Origin: Brevibacterium sp. S111
GTDB lineage: Bacteria; Actinomycetota; Actinomycetes; Actinomycetales; Brevibacteriaceae
Direction: 5' to 3'
DNA: 64,000 nucleotides
NCBI RefSeq assembly: GCF_004745075.1
Contig: NZ_RHFH01000003.1
Coordinates: 124,001-188,000, forward strand
The notes beneath the pieces were generated by a model. The model did not search any database. It was not told the DNA's origin and worked only from the letters and a program-made list of their open reading frames with translations. The position numbers and the translations under genes were made by a program. The first letter of the stretch is position 1. Every line of letters starts with the position of its first letter. Positions 19,011 through 27,800 of this stretch are shown here, one piece after another.

Positions 19011-20360
19011 GTGCACCGCTTGCACAACACGGTCAAGAACTTCGAATGGGGCAGCACGGACGCGATTCCCGCGCTCCTGGGCACCGCCCCCGACGGCACC
19101 CCCTGCGCGGAATTGTGGCTGGGTGCCCATCCGATGAGTCCTTCCCGGCTCGATATACACCAGGATCGGACCCGCGCGGTCGACGAACGCCGCAGCCGCC
19201 TCGGCGGCATCGACTCGACTGGAACGGTGGCGACGGAGACCGCGCGCGAACTCGGCCCCAACCTCATCGAATACCTGGCTGGAGACCCCACGGGTCTGCT
19301 CGGGCAGGAATCCGTCGAGGCCTTCGGTGCTCGCCTCCCGTTCCTGCTCAAGGTGCTCTCGGCCCGGAAGGCACTGTCGATCCAGGTCCATCCTGACCGA
19401 GACCAGGCACGGGCCGGATTCGCCGCTGAAGAGGCCCACGGGCCGACACTGGATGCTCCCGAGCGCAACTACAAGGACGCCTCGGCGAAACCGGAACTCA
19501 TCTATGCACTCACTGACTTCCACGCTCTCACCGGATTCCGTCCGCGCAAGGCTGTCCGAGCAACCTTCGAACGGATGCTCTGCCAGCCGCTGACGCCGCC
19601 TTCGCTGGACTTCCTCGGCAACGTCATCGGCGCGCTGAAGTCCCTCGGAGAGGGCCGAGCGCTCTCACACGCCGTCGAACTCGTCCTCGGCGATCCGCGG
19701 GCCGCAGGACTCGTCGACGAGGTGGCCGCGCACGGGATGGACGAACTGCCGGAACGGCACGTGAGCCGACTCGGCAGCGCCGTCGACCCGGCGCAGACCT
19801 TCTGCGAGCTCGTCGACGACTACCCGCACGACCCCGGTGTGCTCGTGGGGCTCATGCTCAACCGTGTGCATCTGCAGCCGGGGGAGGCGCTGGCTATGGA
19901 GGCCGGGGTGCTGCATGCCTACCTGTTCGGCACCGGCATCGAGATCATGGCCTCGAGCGACAATGTGCTGCGCGGGGGTCTGACCTCGAAGCACGTCGAT
20001 ATCGCGGAACTGACGAAGGTCGCTGACTTCCGCGCGGGCAGACCGCGCATGGTCGAACCCGACCGTGCCGGCGTCATGTTCGGAGCCACAGACGACTTCG
20101 CTCTGCAGGCGCTGCGTTGCCCCAGGCTGGCCACGCTCGAACGCCGCGGAGCCGCTATCGTGTTGTGCACCGCGGGAACGATCACGCTGAACTCGCTGGG
20201 CTCCTCGCTCACCCTCGAACGCGGCGAGAGTGCCTTCATCGCGGCCAACGAGCCGATGGTGACCGCCGACGGCCACGGCGACCTGTTCGTCGCCACCACC
20301 GGGCTCGCCCCCTCCGGACTCGCCCCCGCCGGACTCGCCCCCACCCCGTCTCTCGCCTGA
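19011..20360 (+). CDS. manA: Mannose-6-phosphate isomerase, class I
   Basis: Zinc-dependent interconversion of fructose-6-phosphate and mannose-6-phosphate, feeding mannose donors for envelope glycans. About 449 residues. Zinc-site segments are visible: IQVHPDRDQA, KPELIYAL, and GVLHAYLFGTGIEIMASSDN with the conserved catalytic region. GTG 19011 (MHRLHNTVKNFEWG) is chosen because AAGGGGG lies 6 bases upstream. The C-terminus ends in a short GLAP repeat (GLAPSGLAPAGLAP), probably disordered. The partner phosphomannomutase is encoded at 30357. Confidence 0.94.
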   Translation: MHRLHNTVKNFEWGSTDAIPALLGTAPDGTPCAELWLGAHPMSPSRLDIHQDRTRAVDERRSRLGGIDSTGTVATETARELGPNLIEYLAGDPTGLLGQESVEAFGARLPFLLKVLSARKALSIQVHPDRDQARAGFAAEEAHGPTLDAPERNYKDASAKPELIYALTDFHALTGFRPRKAVRATFERMLCQPLTPPSLDFLGNVIGALKSLGEGRALSHAVELVLGDPRAAGLVDEVAAHGMDELPERHVSRLGSAVDPAQTFCELVDDYPHDPGVLVGLMLNRVHLQPGEALAMEAGVLHAYLFGTGIEIMASSDNVLRGGLTSKHVDIAELTKVADFRAGRPRMVEPDRAGVMFGATDDFALQALRCPRLATLERRGAAIVLCTAGTITLNSLGSSLTLERGESAFIAANEPMVTADGHGDLFVATTGLAPSGLAPAGLAPTPSLA

Positions 20361-20417
20361 GCGAAGCTATCTCACGCTCGTGACGCGCGGGGCTTCCTCC
20401 GGCTTGGCGCTCACAAC

Positions 20418-20478
20418 GAGAAGTGGTCACGTTCGGATACCAGAACCGAGATTCCGTATCCGAACGTGACCACTTCTC
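20418..20478. terminator. Long perfect hairpin between convergent manA and the CoA-transferase operon
   Basis: 23-bp perfect stem (20418-20440 with 20456-20478; arm includes AAGTGGTCACGTTCGGATA) and a 15-base loop. It lies 57 bases after the manA stop and could act on either strand. It lacks a T-run. Confidence 0.75.
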
Positions 20479-20528
20479 TGTTGTTGGGCGTCTCTGTCGC
20501 TGGGGAGGCTCGCCTGCTGTCACCGAGA

Positions 20529-20597
20529 AACGGGTCGCGTGCCGAAACGCGGGTGTACACGGTATGTGTCAACCCGTTTCTCGGCACGCGACCCGTT
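20529..20597. terminator. Second long hairpin in the same convergent gap
   Basis: Perfect 17-bp outer stem (20529-20545 with 20581-20597; arm AACGGGTCGCGTGCCGA), with further partial pairing inside (AACG/CGTT after a 2-base bulge). It is a plausible terminator for the minus-strand CoA-transferase operon. Confidence 0.6.
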
Positions 20598-20604
20598 ATT
20601 CGGC

Positions 20605-20702
20605 GAGCGGCCCGGCGCTACTTGGTCAGCGGCCCGGCGCGTTTCAGTCAGCGGCCCGGCGCTACTCGGCCAGCGGCCTGGCGCTACTCGGTCAGCGGCC
20701 TG
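20605..20702. repeat. 22-bp direct tandem repeat, about 4.5 copies
   Basis: Units start at 20605, 20627, 20649, 20671 and a partial at 20693, with consensus CAGCGGCCCGGCGCTACTCG plus two bases. The first, third and fourth units are nearly identical; the second diverges in its right half. Because 22 is not a multiple of three and no gene-like frame covers it, it is probably non-coding. It ends 18 bases from the stop codon of the CoA-transferase B gene. Confidence 0.85.
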
Positions 20703-20720
20703 CCGGACATCCGGAGATGC

Positions 20721-21383
20721 TCAGGCGGCGACCTCGATAGTGGGCACGTCGTCGGGGACGATCACCTCTGCGGCGGTCTTCTCCTTGACCTCATCGACGG
20801 TGACGCCCGGAGCGAGTTCGACGAGGGTGAAGGAATCACCGGAGACGTCGAGGACCGCGATATCGGTGACGATGCGCGAGACCACGCCCTTGCCGGTCAG
20901 CGGCAGGTCGCAGGACTTGAGCAGCTTGTGCGATCCGTCCTTGGCCACATGGTCCATGATGACGATGACGCGCTGAGCACCGTGGACGAGGTCCATCGCA
21001 CCGCCCATGCCCTTGACCATCTTGCCCGGGATCATCCAGTTCGCGATGTCGCCGTTGACGGCGACTTGCATCGCGCCGAGGATTGCGGCGTTGATCTTGC
21101 CTCCGCGGATCATGCCGAAGCTCGCAGCGGAGTCGAAGTAGGCCGCGCCCGGGTTCATGGTGACGATCTCCTTGCCCGCGTTGATGAGGTCGGGATCGAT
21201 CTCGTCCTCGGTCGGGTAGGGGCCGACGCCGAGCAGGCCGTTTTCGGACTGGAGCACGAGGTGGACACCCTCGGGCAGGAAGTTCGGAACCAGGGTCGGC
21301 ATGCCGATGCCGAGGTTGACGTAGCTGCCGTCTTCGAGTTCCTGGGCGGCACGGGCCGCCATCTGATTGCGTGTCAATGACAT
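20721..21383 (-). CDS. 3-oxoacid CoA-transferase subunit B
   Basis: Beta subunit of a succinyl-CoA:acetoacetate-type (SCOT/ScoB) transferase, 220 residues. The catalytic Glu is in [10 protein letters not shown]. The start region [19 protein letters not shown] and the GIGMPTLVP loop are family typical. The enzyme activates 3-oxo acids such as acetoacetate or 3-oxoadipate with CoA; which one cannot be told. ScoA is encoded 12 bases upstream, forming a two-subunit unit. Confidence 0.92.
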   Translation of the reverse strand: MSLTRNQMAARAAQELEDGSYVNLGIGMPTLVPNFLPEGVHLVLQSENGLLGVGPYPTEDEIDPDLINAGKEIVTMNPGAAYFDSAASFGMIRGGKINAAILGAMQVAVNGDIANWMIPGKMVKGMGGAMDLVHGAQRVIVIMDHVAKDGSHKLLKSCDLPLTGKGVVSRIVTDIAVLDVSGDSFTLVELAPGVTVDEVKEKTAAEVIVPDDVPTIEVAA

Positions 21384-21395
21384 TGCTGTGTCTCC

Positions 21396-22166
21396 TCAGG
21401 CTTCTCGTACGGTGCGCTTCTCGATGGGCTTGTCAGCCACCTGTTCGGGCGTCAACGGCACCACACGGTGGACGAAGACCCCGGGCACGTGGACATCATC
21501 CGGATCGATCTCGCCGGGTTCGACGAGCTTCTCGACCTCGGCGATGGTGACGCGTGCGGACTGGGCCGCCGGGGGATTGAAGTTGCGGGCGGAGGAATGG
21601 AACACGAGGTTGCCGTGACGGTCGCCGACCGCGGCGCGCACGAGGGCGTAGTCGGGCGCCAGCGACTCTTCGAGGACGTATTCCTTCTCTTCGCCGAAGG
21701 TGTCGAAGACCTTCGTCTCCTTCGCAGGAGACTTCTTGACGACATTGCCCTCGGAGTCGTACTTCCATGGCATTCCGCCCTCAGCGACCTGCGTGCCGGC
21801 ACCGGTGATGGTGTAGAAGCCCGGGATGCCGGCGCCTCCGGAACGCAGCTTCTCCGCCAGTGTGCCCTGCGGGGTGAGTTCGACCTCGAGTTCTCCCGAG
21901 AGGTACTGACGGGCGAATTCCTTGTTCTCACCGACGTAGGAGGCGATGATGCGGCGGAGGCGTCCGTCGGCGAGCAGAATGCCCAGACCGCGACCATCGA
22001 CACCTGCGTTGTTCGAGATCACCTCGAGGTCTTTGGCACCCTGGTCCTGCAGCGCACGGATGAGGAATTCGGGTACGCCCACGACACCGAAGCCGCCTAC
22101 GGCGATCGATGATCCATCTGCAATGTCGGCCACCGCTTCTGCGGGGCTATCAACTACTTTGTCCAT
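21396..22166 (-). CDS. 3-oxoacid CoA-transferase subunit A
   Basis: Alpha subunit pairing with the downstream B subunit, 256 residues. The glycine-rich CoA-binding start VGGFGVVGVPEFLI, the ISNNAG motif and GGAGIPGFYT are typical of ScoA/PcaI proteins. Its ATG at 22166 overlaps the last 13 bases of the TIGR03089 gene, so translation is probably coupled. A ketone-body or aromatic-degradation enzyme among envelope-biosynthesis genes looks like a lineage-specific insertion. Confidence 0.92.
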   Translation of the reverse strand: MDKVVDSPAEAVADIADGSSIAVGGFGVVGVPEFLIRALQDQGAKDLEVISNNAGVDGRGLGILLADGRLRRIIASYVGENKEFARQYLSGELEVELTPQGTLAEKLRSGGAGIPGFYTITGAGTQVAEGGMPWKYDSEGNVVKKSPAKETKVFDTFGEEKEYVLEESLAPDYALVRAAVGDRHGNLVFHSSARNFNPPAAQSARVTIAEVEKLVEPGEIDPDDVHVPGVFVHRVVPLTPEQVADKPIEKRTVREA

Positions 22167-22864
22167 GTGCCCAGTGTGCCATGAAGCACTCCGAGGCCGT
22201 GGGCCAGGTCCGTCATACGAGCATCGTCGACACTGCTGGTGAGGAGGAGTTCACCACCGCCGAGGAGATGCTGCAGCAGCCGCGGCCACTCATCGGGCCG
22301 TGGGGTCGAGTTCGACGCCAGCAGACCCTGCGGTCTGCCGCCGACAGGAGCCGCCTGCTCTGCTCCCGCCCAGTCGATGATCTGCCCGTCGACTTCGAGA
22401 GTGCCCGAGGCGTCGAGGCGACGTGAGGCGACATCGGGATAGGCCCGAATCGCCGAATTGACGTCGATGAAGTCCTCATCGACCGGCGTGCTCAGAGCCA
22501 GCGCCGGCGGGTTGAAGACGAAGACCTCTTCGGCATCGGCCACGGAACCAAGGTCCTCGTGGCCGAGCGGAACGAAGGCCATGAAGTCCTCCGTCGGCGG
22601 TTCTTCGCCGATGCAGACACGACCGCCGGCGAGGAGGACGCTGAGCAGCGCGACGAGTTCGCGCCAGTGCAGGCGTTGTGGAAGGGGCGCGAAGAGGGTG
22701 AAGTCGGGTCCGAGGTCATAGTCGCCGAAGAGTCCGACGCCCTTGTTGACCCAGTTCGCCACGACCGGCCCGGTGAGGTCGAGGCGGTCGTGGTCGGGTC
22801 CGCGCCAGATGAGGACCGGCCCGCCGGTGTTCGCAATGACTGTCAGATCCATATCCGTATCCAT
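22154..22864 (-). CDS. TIGR03089 family protein
   Basis: 236-residue actinobacterial protein of unknown biochemical function. It is recognised from the N-terminal segment (PVLIWRGPDHDRLDLTGPVVANW) and from its usual neighbourhood of LCP, manA and CofE genes. Some segments resemble the N-terminal part of AMP-forming ligases (LTGPVVANWVNK), but no adenylation signature is visible. No signal peptide or membrane span is seen. ATG 22864 or 22852 could be the start. It overlaps the CoA-transferase A gene. Confidence 0.75.
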   Translation of the reverse strand: MDTDMDLTVIANTGGPVLIWRGPDHDRLDLTGPVVANWVNKGVGLFGDYDLGPDFTLFAPLPQRLHWRELVALLSVLLAGGRVCIGEEPPTEDFMAFVPLGHEDLGSVADAEEVFVFNPPALALSTPVDEDFIDVNSAIRAYPDVASRRLDASGTLEVDGQIIDWAGAEQAAPVGGRPQGLLASNSTPRPDEWPRLLQHLLGGGELLLTSSVDDARMTDLAHGLGVLHGTLGTWTK

Positions 22865-22940
22865 CCTTGAGTGTTGACAGTTGTGGCACGGCCGTCTCCG
22901 CCCGCCGAGGCGGCACCTGCGTAGGACAGGACCGTGCCGT

Positions 22941-24068
22941 TCAGGGGACGATGAGTCCGATGTCGATGGTCACTCCGCGCGGGAACGCGCCGAGTTCGCC
23001 GTCGACCCAGTGGTACCTGGTGGAGGCGCTGAGATCCTCGGCGAAGAGCGCCGTGTGGAGTCGCTCGACCAGTGACCCGAGTCCGACCATCGCTTCGAGC
23101 AGCGGGGGACCTCCCGACTGCGCTGTTGCCGGCGAATCCGAGGGGTTGAGGGTGATCCGCGAGCCCGCGCCTTCGATGCGCATCCGCCATGCCGCATGGC
23201 CGGGTGTCCGCGACTGCCCGGCGCGCACCAGTCGGATCGCACGTGAGACGCGCTCGAGGATGTCATCGCTGCTGTCCCCGGCGGGCGCCCCGCCGGGAAG
23301 TTCGGTGACGCCGAGGCTGCGCTGGACGGCTTCGACGTGTCCGTAGCGGAACCAGTCGTCGCCGAGCTCGCGCGACAGGGCCTTCGCTCCGTCGCGACCG
23401 TTGTCGAGGTACCCGCCGGCGCCGCGCACGAGAGCCATCGGCAGACCGCGGGAAGAGCCTTTGACGAGATCCGCGGCTGCCGCGATCTCATCGGCGATGG
23501 CTCGCACCGTCACAGTCTGGACGCGGCCGTCGTCGTCGGGGCGTCCGCGCTGATCGTCGAGCCCGGAGAAGCCGGACAGACCGAGGGCGATGTCGCCGAC
23601 GCCGATCCTCCACGGTCGAGAGCTCGTGTCGGAGACGACGAGGCCGATGCGCACGGAGAACGCCTGCTCCACCCTCAGCCGCAGCCGGTCGGCCGAGCGA
23701 TCGCTGTCGAGCGGGTGCATGATGACGGCGCCGGCAGAATTCGACTGGTCGAGTCCCGCCGCGGCCTGCACGGTGCCGGCCGGGGTGCGCACGACCTGGA
23801 CGGTGGTGCCGGAACCATAGGAGCGTTCGGCGACGAGATGTGTGCCGGTGGCTGCGACGAGCTCTTCGAACTCGCTGCGATCGGCGACGGTGCGCAGACG
23901 GCCCTCGGCCTTGGACACGACCTTCGAGGCGACGACGAGGATGTCGCCGTCCTTGAGGTCGATGCGATTGCGTCGCAGGGCGTTGATGAGGATCGCGGCG
24001 AGGTCGGAACCCGGCGCGATGTCCTCCTCGACGGGAGGAGCGTAGACGGTGAGGAGTCGGTCATTCAT
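22941..24068 (-). CDS. CofE-like coenzyme F420-0:L-glutamate ligase domain protein
   Basis: The N-terminal 250 residues match the CofE/FbiB ligase fold: DGDILVVASKVVSKAEGR, then SDTSSRPWRIGVGDIALG and GRPD. This family adds glutamate to F420-0 with GTP. Residues 255-375 are an extension that is shorter than, and does not resemble, the nitroreductase-like C-terminus of mycobacterial FbiB. No cofD/fbiA gene is adjacent, although in mycobacteria it sits between whiB2 and fbiB, so an F420 role is uncertain. ATG 24068 lacks an obvious ribosome site; a short upstream frame (ATG near 24101) ends at the start codon and might couple translation. Confidence 0.8.
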   Translation of the reverse strand: MNDRLLTVYAPPVEEDIAPGSDLAAILINALRRNRIDLKDGDILVVASKVVSKAEGRLRTVADRSEFEELVAATGTHLVAERSYGSGTTVQVVRTPAGTVQAAAGLDQSNSAGAVIMHPLDSDRSADRLRLRVEQAFSVRIGLVVSDTSSRPWRIGVGDIALGLSGFSGLDDQRGRPDDDGRVQTVTVRAIADEIAAAADLVKGSSRGLPMALVRGAGGYLDNGRDGAKALSRELGDDWFRYGHVEAVQRSLGVTELPGGAPAGDSSDDILERVSRAIRLVRAGQSRTPGHAAWRMRIEGAGSRITLNPSDSPATAQSGGPPLLEAMVGLGSLVERLHTALFAEDLSASTRYHWVDGELGAFPRGVTIDIGLIVP

Positions 24069-24274
24069 GCTCGGCCGCCGGTGATTCCACTCTCATTCCT
24101 CCATAATCCCATCGACGGCGCGTTCTTTCTAAATTCTCCAGGTTTGCTCAGGCGGATCCCACAGGTTGTGCTGGGGCTCAAGGGCTCTCCCTACATATGG
24201 TGTTCCGGGCGCGTGTGCATGTGAACGTGTGTTCTATTCGGGTCTCAGGTGCTGTCCCAATACTCCATGAGGGC

Positions 24275-24304
24275 TTGACGGAGCGGTAATGACACGCGTG
24301 TAAT
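24275..24304 (+). promoter_or_regulatory. Sigma-70-type promoter of whiB2
   Basis: TTGACG (24275-24280), an 18-base spacer and TGTAAT (24299-24304) form the best sigma-A-like promoter in the window. The palindrome ACACGCGTGT (24292-24301) overlaps the -10 box and contains a GACAC element, the core recognised by WhiA in Streptomyces. The predicted start is near 24311, leaving a leader of about 105 bases. The rest of the divergent gap 24069-24416 shows no other gene. Confidence 0.65.
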
Positions 24305-24416
24305 TTATACCTAAAGGGGAACGCGCCGAGCATGGATCTCAGGATTCGACCGTACATCGGACTGATCGGCTCAGTCACGGTGAAGGACCTGCTCGAGCGT
24401 GAGAAAGGGGAAGACC

Positions 24417-24857
24417 GTGCAAAGCGCACAGAGAGAATGGCGGGAGAGAGAAGACTTCACCGCCGCACCGGGAGTCACCTCCCGCCGTGCCGAAGACTGG
24501 TTCATCGAACCGGGAGCACGTACACCCGAGACGCTGCCTGATCCGCTCGCCGTCGATCCGAGTGATCTGACGCCGCTGCAGCAGGACAACGCCGCGGTCT
24601 CGCCGCTGTCGTTGCTTCTCGGTGCCGCAGAAGACGGTGAACTGTCGTGGCAGGACCAGGCCCTCTGCGCCCAGACCGACCCGGAGGCGTTCTTTCCCGA
24701 GAAGGGAGGATCGACTCGCGAAGCCAAGCGTGTCTGTGCATCCTGCGACGTCCGTTCCGAATGCCTCGAATACGCTCTGGCCAACGATGAGCGTTTCGGC
24801 ATCTGGGGCGGCATGTCCGAACGCGAACGCCGCCGGCTCAAGAAAAAGGTCGTGTGA
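24417..24857 (+). CDS. whiB2: WhiB-family iron-sulfur regulator, WhiB2/WhmD type
   Basis: Cytosolic [4Fe-4S] regulator that in actinobacteria controls septation and differentiation with WhiA. About 146 residues. The four cluster Cys are in ALCAQTD, then RVCASCDVRSEC. The GIWGGMSERERRRLKKK turn-plus-basic tail is diagnostic of the WhiB2 branch. GTG 24417 is preferred because AAAGGGGAAG precedes it; the GTG at 24399 has no such site. Adjacent glycosyltransferase and DUF5719 genes match the mycobacterial whiB2 region. The stop overlaps the next start (GTGA). Confidence 0.93.
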   Translation: MQSAQREWREREDFTAAPGVTSRRAEDWFIEPGARTPETLPDPLAVDPSDLTPLQQDNAAVSPLSLLLGAAEDGELSWQDQALCAQTDPEAFFPEKGGSTREAKRVCASCDVRSECLEYALANDERFGIWGGMSERERRRLKKKVV

Positions 24858-27800
24858 GGCCAGCCGTCACTGTCGTTGTCACCTCCGGTGACGACGCCAG
24901 CAAGGTCGAGCTCGAAACAGCTCTGCGTCCGCTTTTCCCCGAGATCCCAGTCGTGGATCTCGGGGGACGGACGCTGACCGAGGCAACCGAGGATCCCGCT
25001 GTCGCGAACTCGGACTATCTGTGGTTCCTCACCCCCGACTGCCGACCGGAACCCGGCTGTCTCGATGAGCTGCTCGACGCCATCGGGGAAACCGAATCCA
25101 TCGCCGCCGTGGGCCCGAAGCTCATGCGCGGCGATCGCATCGTCTCCGCCGGTGTGAGCACCACTCCGGCGGGGGAGCGCTTCAATCCCGTGGGCTCCGG
25201 CGAAATCGATCAGGGGCAGCGTGACAGCCGCACCGAAACGCTCGGCCTCGACCTGCCCGGCCTGCTCATGGCCACCGCCGAACTGACGCGCATCGGCGCC
25301 CCCTCTCGCGTCCTGGGTCCCGCATATCGCGGGATCGAATACTCCCGTCGGCTGCGTGATCTCGGGCGTCGTGTGCTGTTGGCCCCGGGAGCACGGATGG
25401 AGATCTCCGCCGAGGCGGCCGCTCAGCTCCGGTCCTCTCCCCAGCCCCCGGTTTCGAAGTTCCAGATCCGCACCGAACAGCGCTACCGACTCAGTCTCGC
25501 CGGTCAGGGTCAGGCTGCTCTGCTCTTCCTGCTCGCCTTCTCGAACTTCGGGCACATCCTCGGTGGGCTGCTGTCGAATAATTTCCGGTCCGCCGGTTGG
25601 TACCTCGGTGCCCTCTTCGGTCTGCCCGCGGACGCGAGGACCACGGCGCCGCTGCGCCGCGCCAATGCTCGGCGCAGCCGATCGGCCAAGCGCACCTCCA
25701 CCTCCCACGTCGCCGCACTCTATGCCGATGCGGACGAACTGGCCGTCCAGCGTCGGTCGATGGGCGACGTGGACGATGACTCGCATCCAGCCGAGGTGCC
25801 CACCGGCGGGCCCGACGCCGATGCCGAGCTCAATCCGATCGGCGACACCGAAGAGGCCATCGACTCCTTCTCCCGACTCGAGATCTCCGGCGGTTCGAGT
25901 CTGCTGCGTGCGCCCCTGACCTATGTGGTTCTGGCCGCCGTGGTGATGAGCGGCTTCATCAGCTACCGGCTCTTCGGACCCGGCCACCTCGACGGCGGCG
26001 CCCTGGGGACCACGGATGTCGGCCTCGGTGAGATCTTCTCCCGCCTGCTCGGCCGTCACCTCGATGTCTCGACCGGCGCGGCAGCCCCTGCCGACCCCTA
26101 CCACCTCGTCCTCGGGACTCTCTCACTCCTCTTCTTCGGCCATGTCGACATCATGGTCCGCACCCTGCTGCTCGCGGCGCCGATCCTCGCCGGGATCACC
26201 GCCTATGCCGGGGCCGGAAGCGTGCTCCCACGCCGCTGGGTACGCGGATTCGCCGCTCTGCTGTGGATCGCTTCACCGCTGTTCACCTCCGCTCTCTCAG
26301 ACGGCCGCCTCGGTGTGGTGCTCGTCTGGATCTGCGCGCCGCTGCTGGCGCTGAGCCTGCGACGGAGTCTGCGCACGGGATCGATCGCGGCCGCGGCCGG
26401 CAGCGGACTGCTGCTCTTCGTCATCATCTCCGGCATCCCGCTGCTGCTGACCGTGGCGGTCCTCGGCACTGCGGTGCTGCTCGTGGCCGGGCGCGGGCTG
26501 CGCCATCTGTGGCTGCTGGCACCGACACTGTTCCTCGCCTGGCCCTGGCTGTGGGCTCTCGTGCGGGAGCCCGGAACGCAGCTGACCATGCCCGGACAGA
26601 CCATAGCGGCCGAGACCGCGCCGACCTACCTGCTGGCCGTCGGATTCCCGGGACCGATCGACCTGTCCTGGTTGGCGGACCTCGCCGAACACTTCGGACT
26701 CGGCGGAATCAGCCCGGGAGCGCTCCAGCTGTGGGCACCCGTCCTCGTTCTCCCGATGCTCATCCTCGCCTTCTTCACTCTCATCGAGGCCAGGCTCGAA
26801 CTCACTCGGCTGACCTGGGCGGTGGGACTCTACCTCGGCGGGCTCATCCTCGCCGCCATCCAGGTGCACCTGCCCGCACAGACCGGCCCATTCCATCTCA
26901 TCGGCTCCTACCCGGCCGCCGGCCTGACCCTGATCAGCCTCGGGGCGATCCTGCTGCTGTCCCTGGGGGCCGATCGCACCTCGGCGAGTCGGACCGGCAG
27001 CGGACGGATGCCCATGCGCGGCCTCGTCGGCCTGGTCGCCGTCGCCTCCATCGGACTCATCGCCATCGGCGCCGGCCGGGCCGCGACCTCGCCCGAGGCC
27101 GTCACCGCCACCGAGGACAGCACCGTCCCGGCCCTGGCCGCCGACCGTGCCGAAGGGGACGCGAAGGCTCGCACCCTGCGCCTGGACAATGTCGACGGGG
27201 AGGTCCTCGCGACTCTGCTGTCGGCCGAGGACGGAACCGTGTTGGGCACCTCGACGGTGACCGCAGCTGAGACCGTCGGCGGATGGCCGTGGCAGCGACG
27301 CCCGCTGCCGATCCCTGACGACCAGGTGCTCGTGGCACAGGCGGCGGCCGCCCTGTCGGCCGACGACGCCGGAGACGTCAGCGATATCCTCGGCGAACTC
27401 GGCGCCGACTTCGTCCTCGTCGGCACCAACGCCGAGGGGCTGCAGAAATCCGTCTCGGTCGCGCAGGGGCTGATCGCCGTCGGGCCCACCGAATCCGGAC
27501 AGCTGTGGCGAGTCGACAAGCCCTCCAGCGGGCGCTTCCTCATCCGCGATGCCGATGGACGGCTGAGCACCGCACCGATGCACGGCACCACCGCCGAGGT
27601 GCCCGCCGGTGAGGACGGACGCACACTGATCATCGCCGATGCCGCAGACGGGATCACCGCCCGTTCGAACGGCGAAGTGCTGCCGCAGCCGGAAAATTCC
27701 CAGGAGACCTGGGTGAGCGAATTCGATCTCCCCGCCTCCGGCGGCCGAGTCGAGCTCTCACTCAATTCGCCGGCCTATCCGGTCGGGGTCATCGCCGGCT

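Noticed and set aside
20605..20702. Possible CRISPR array
   Set aside because: The 22-bp units are directly abutting with no spacers, and no cas genes are near.
20423..21380. Plus-strand frames running from the manA-scoB gap into scoB
   Set aside because: They translate hairpins and a 22-bp repeat that shifts frame, then run antisense through scoB. No family resemblance.
24371..26104. 577-residue minus frame over whiB2 and GT2
   Set aside because: It crosses two overlapping real genes, with no recognisable motif.
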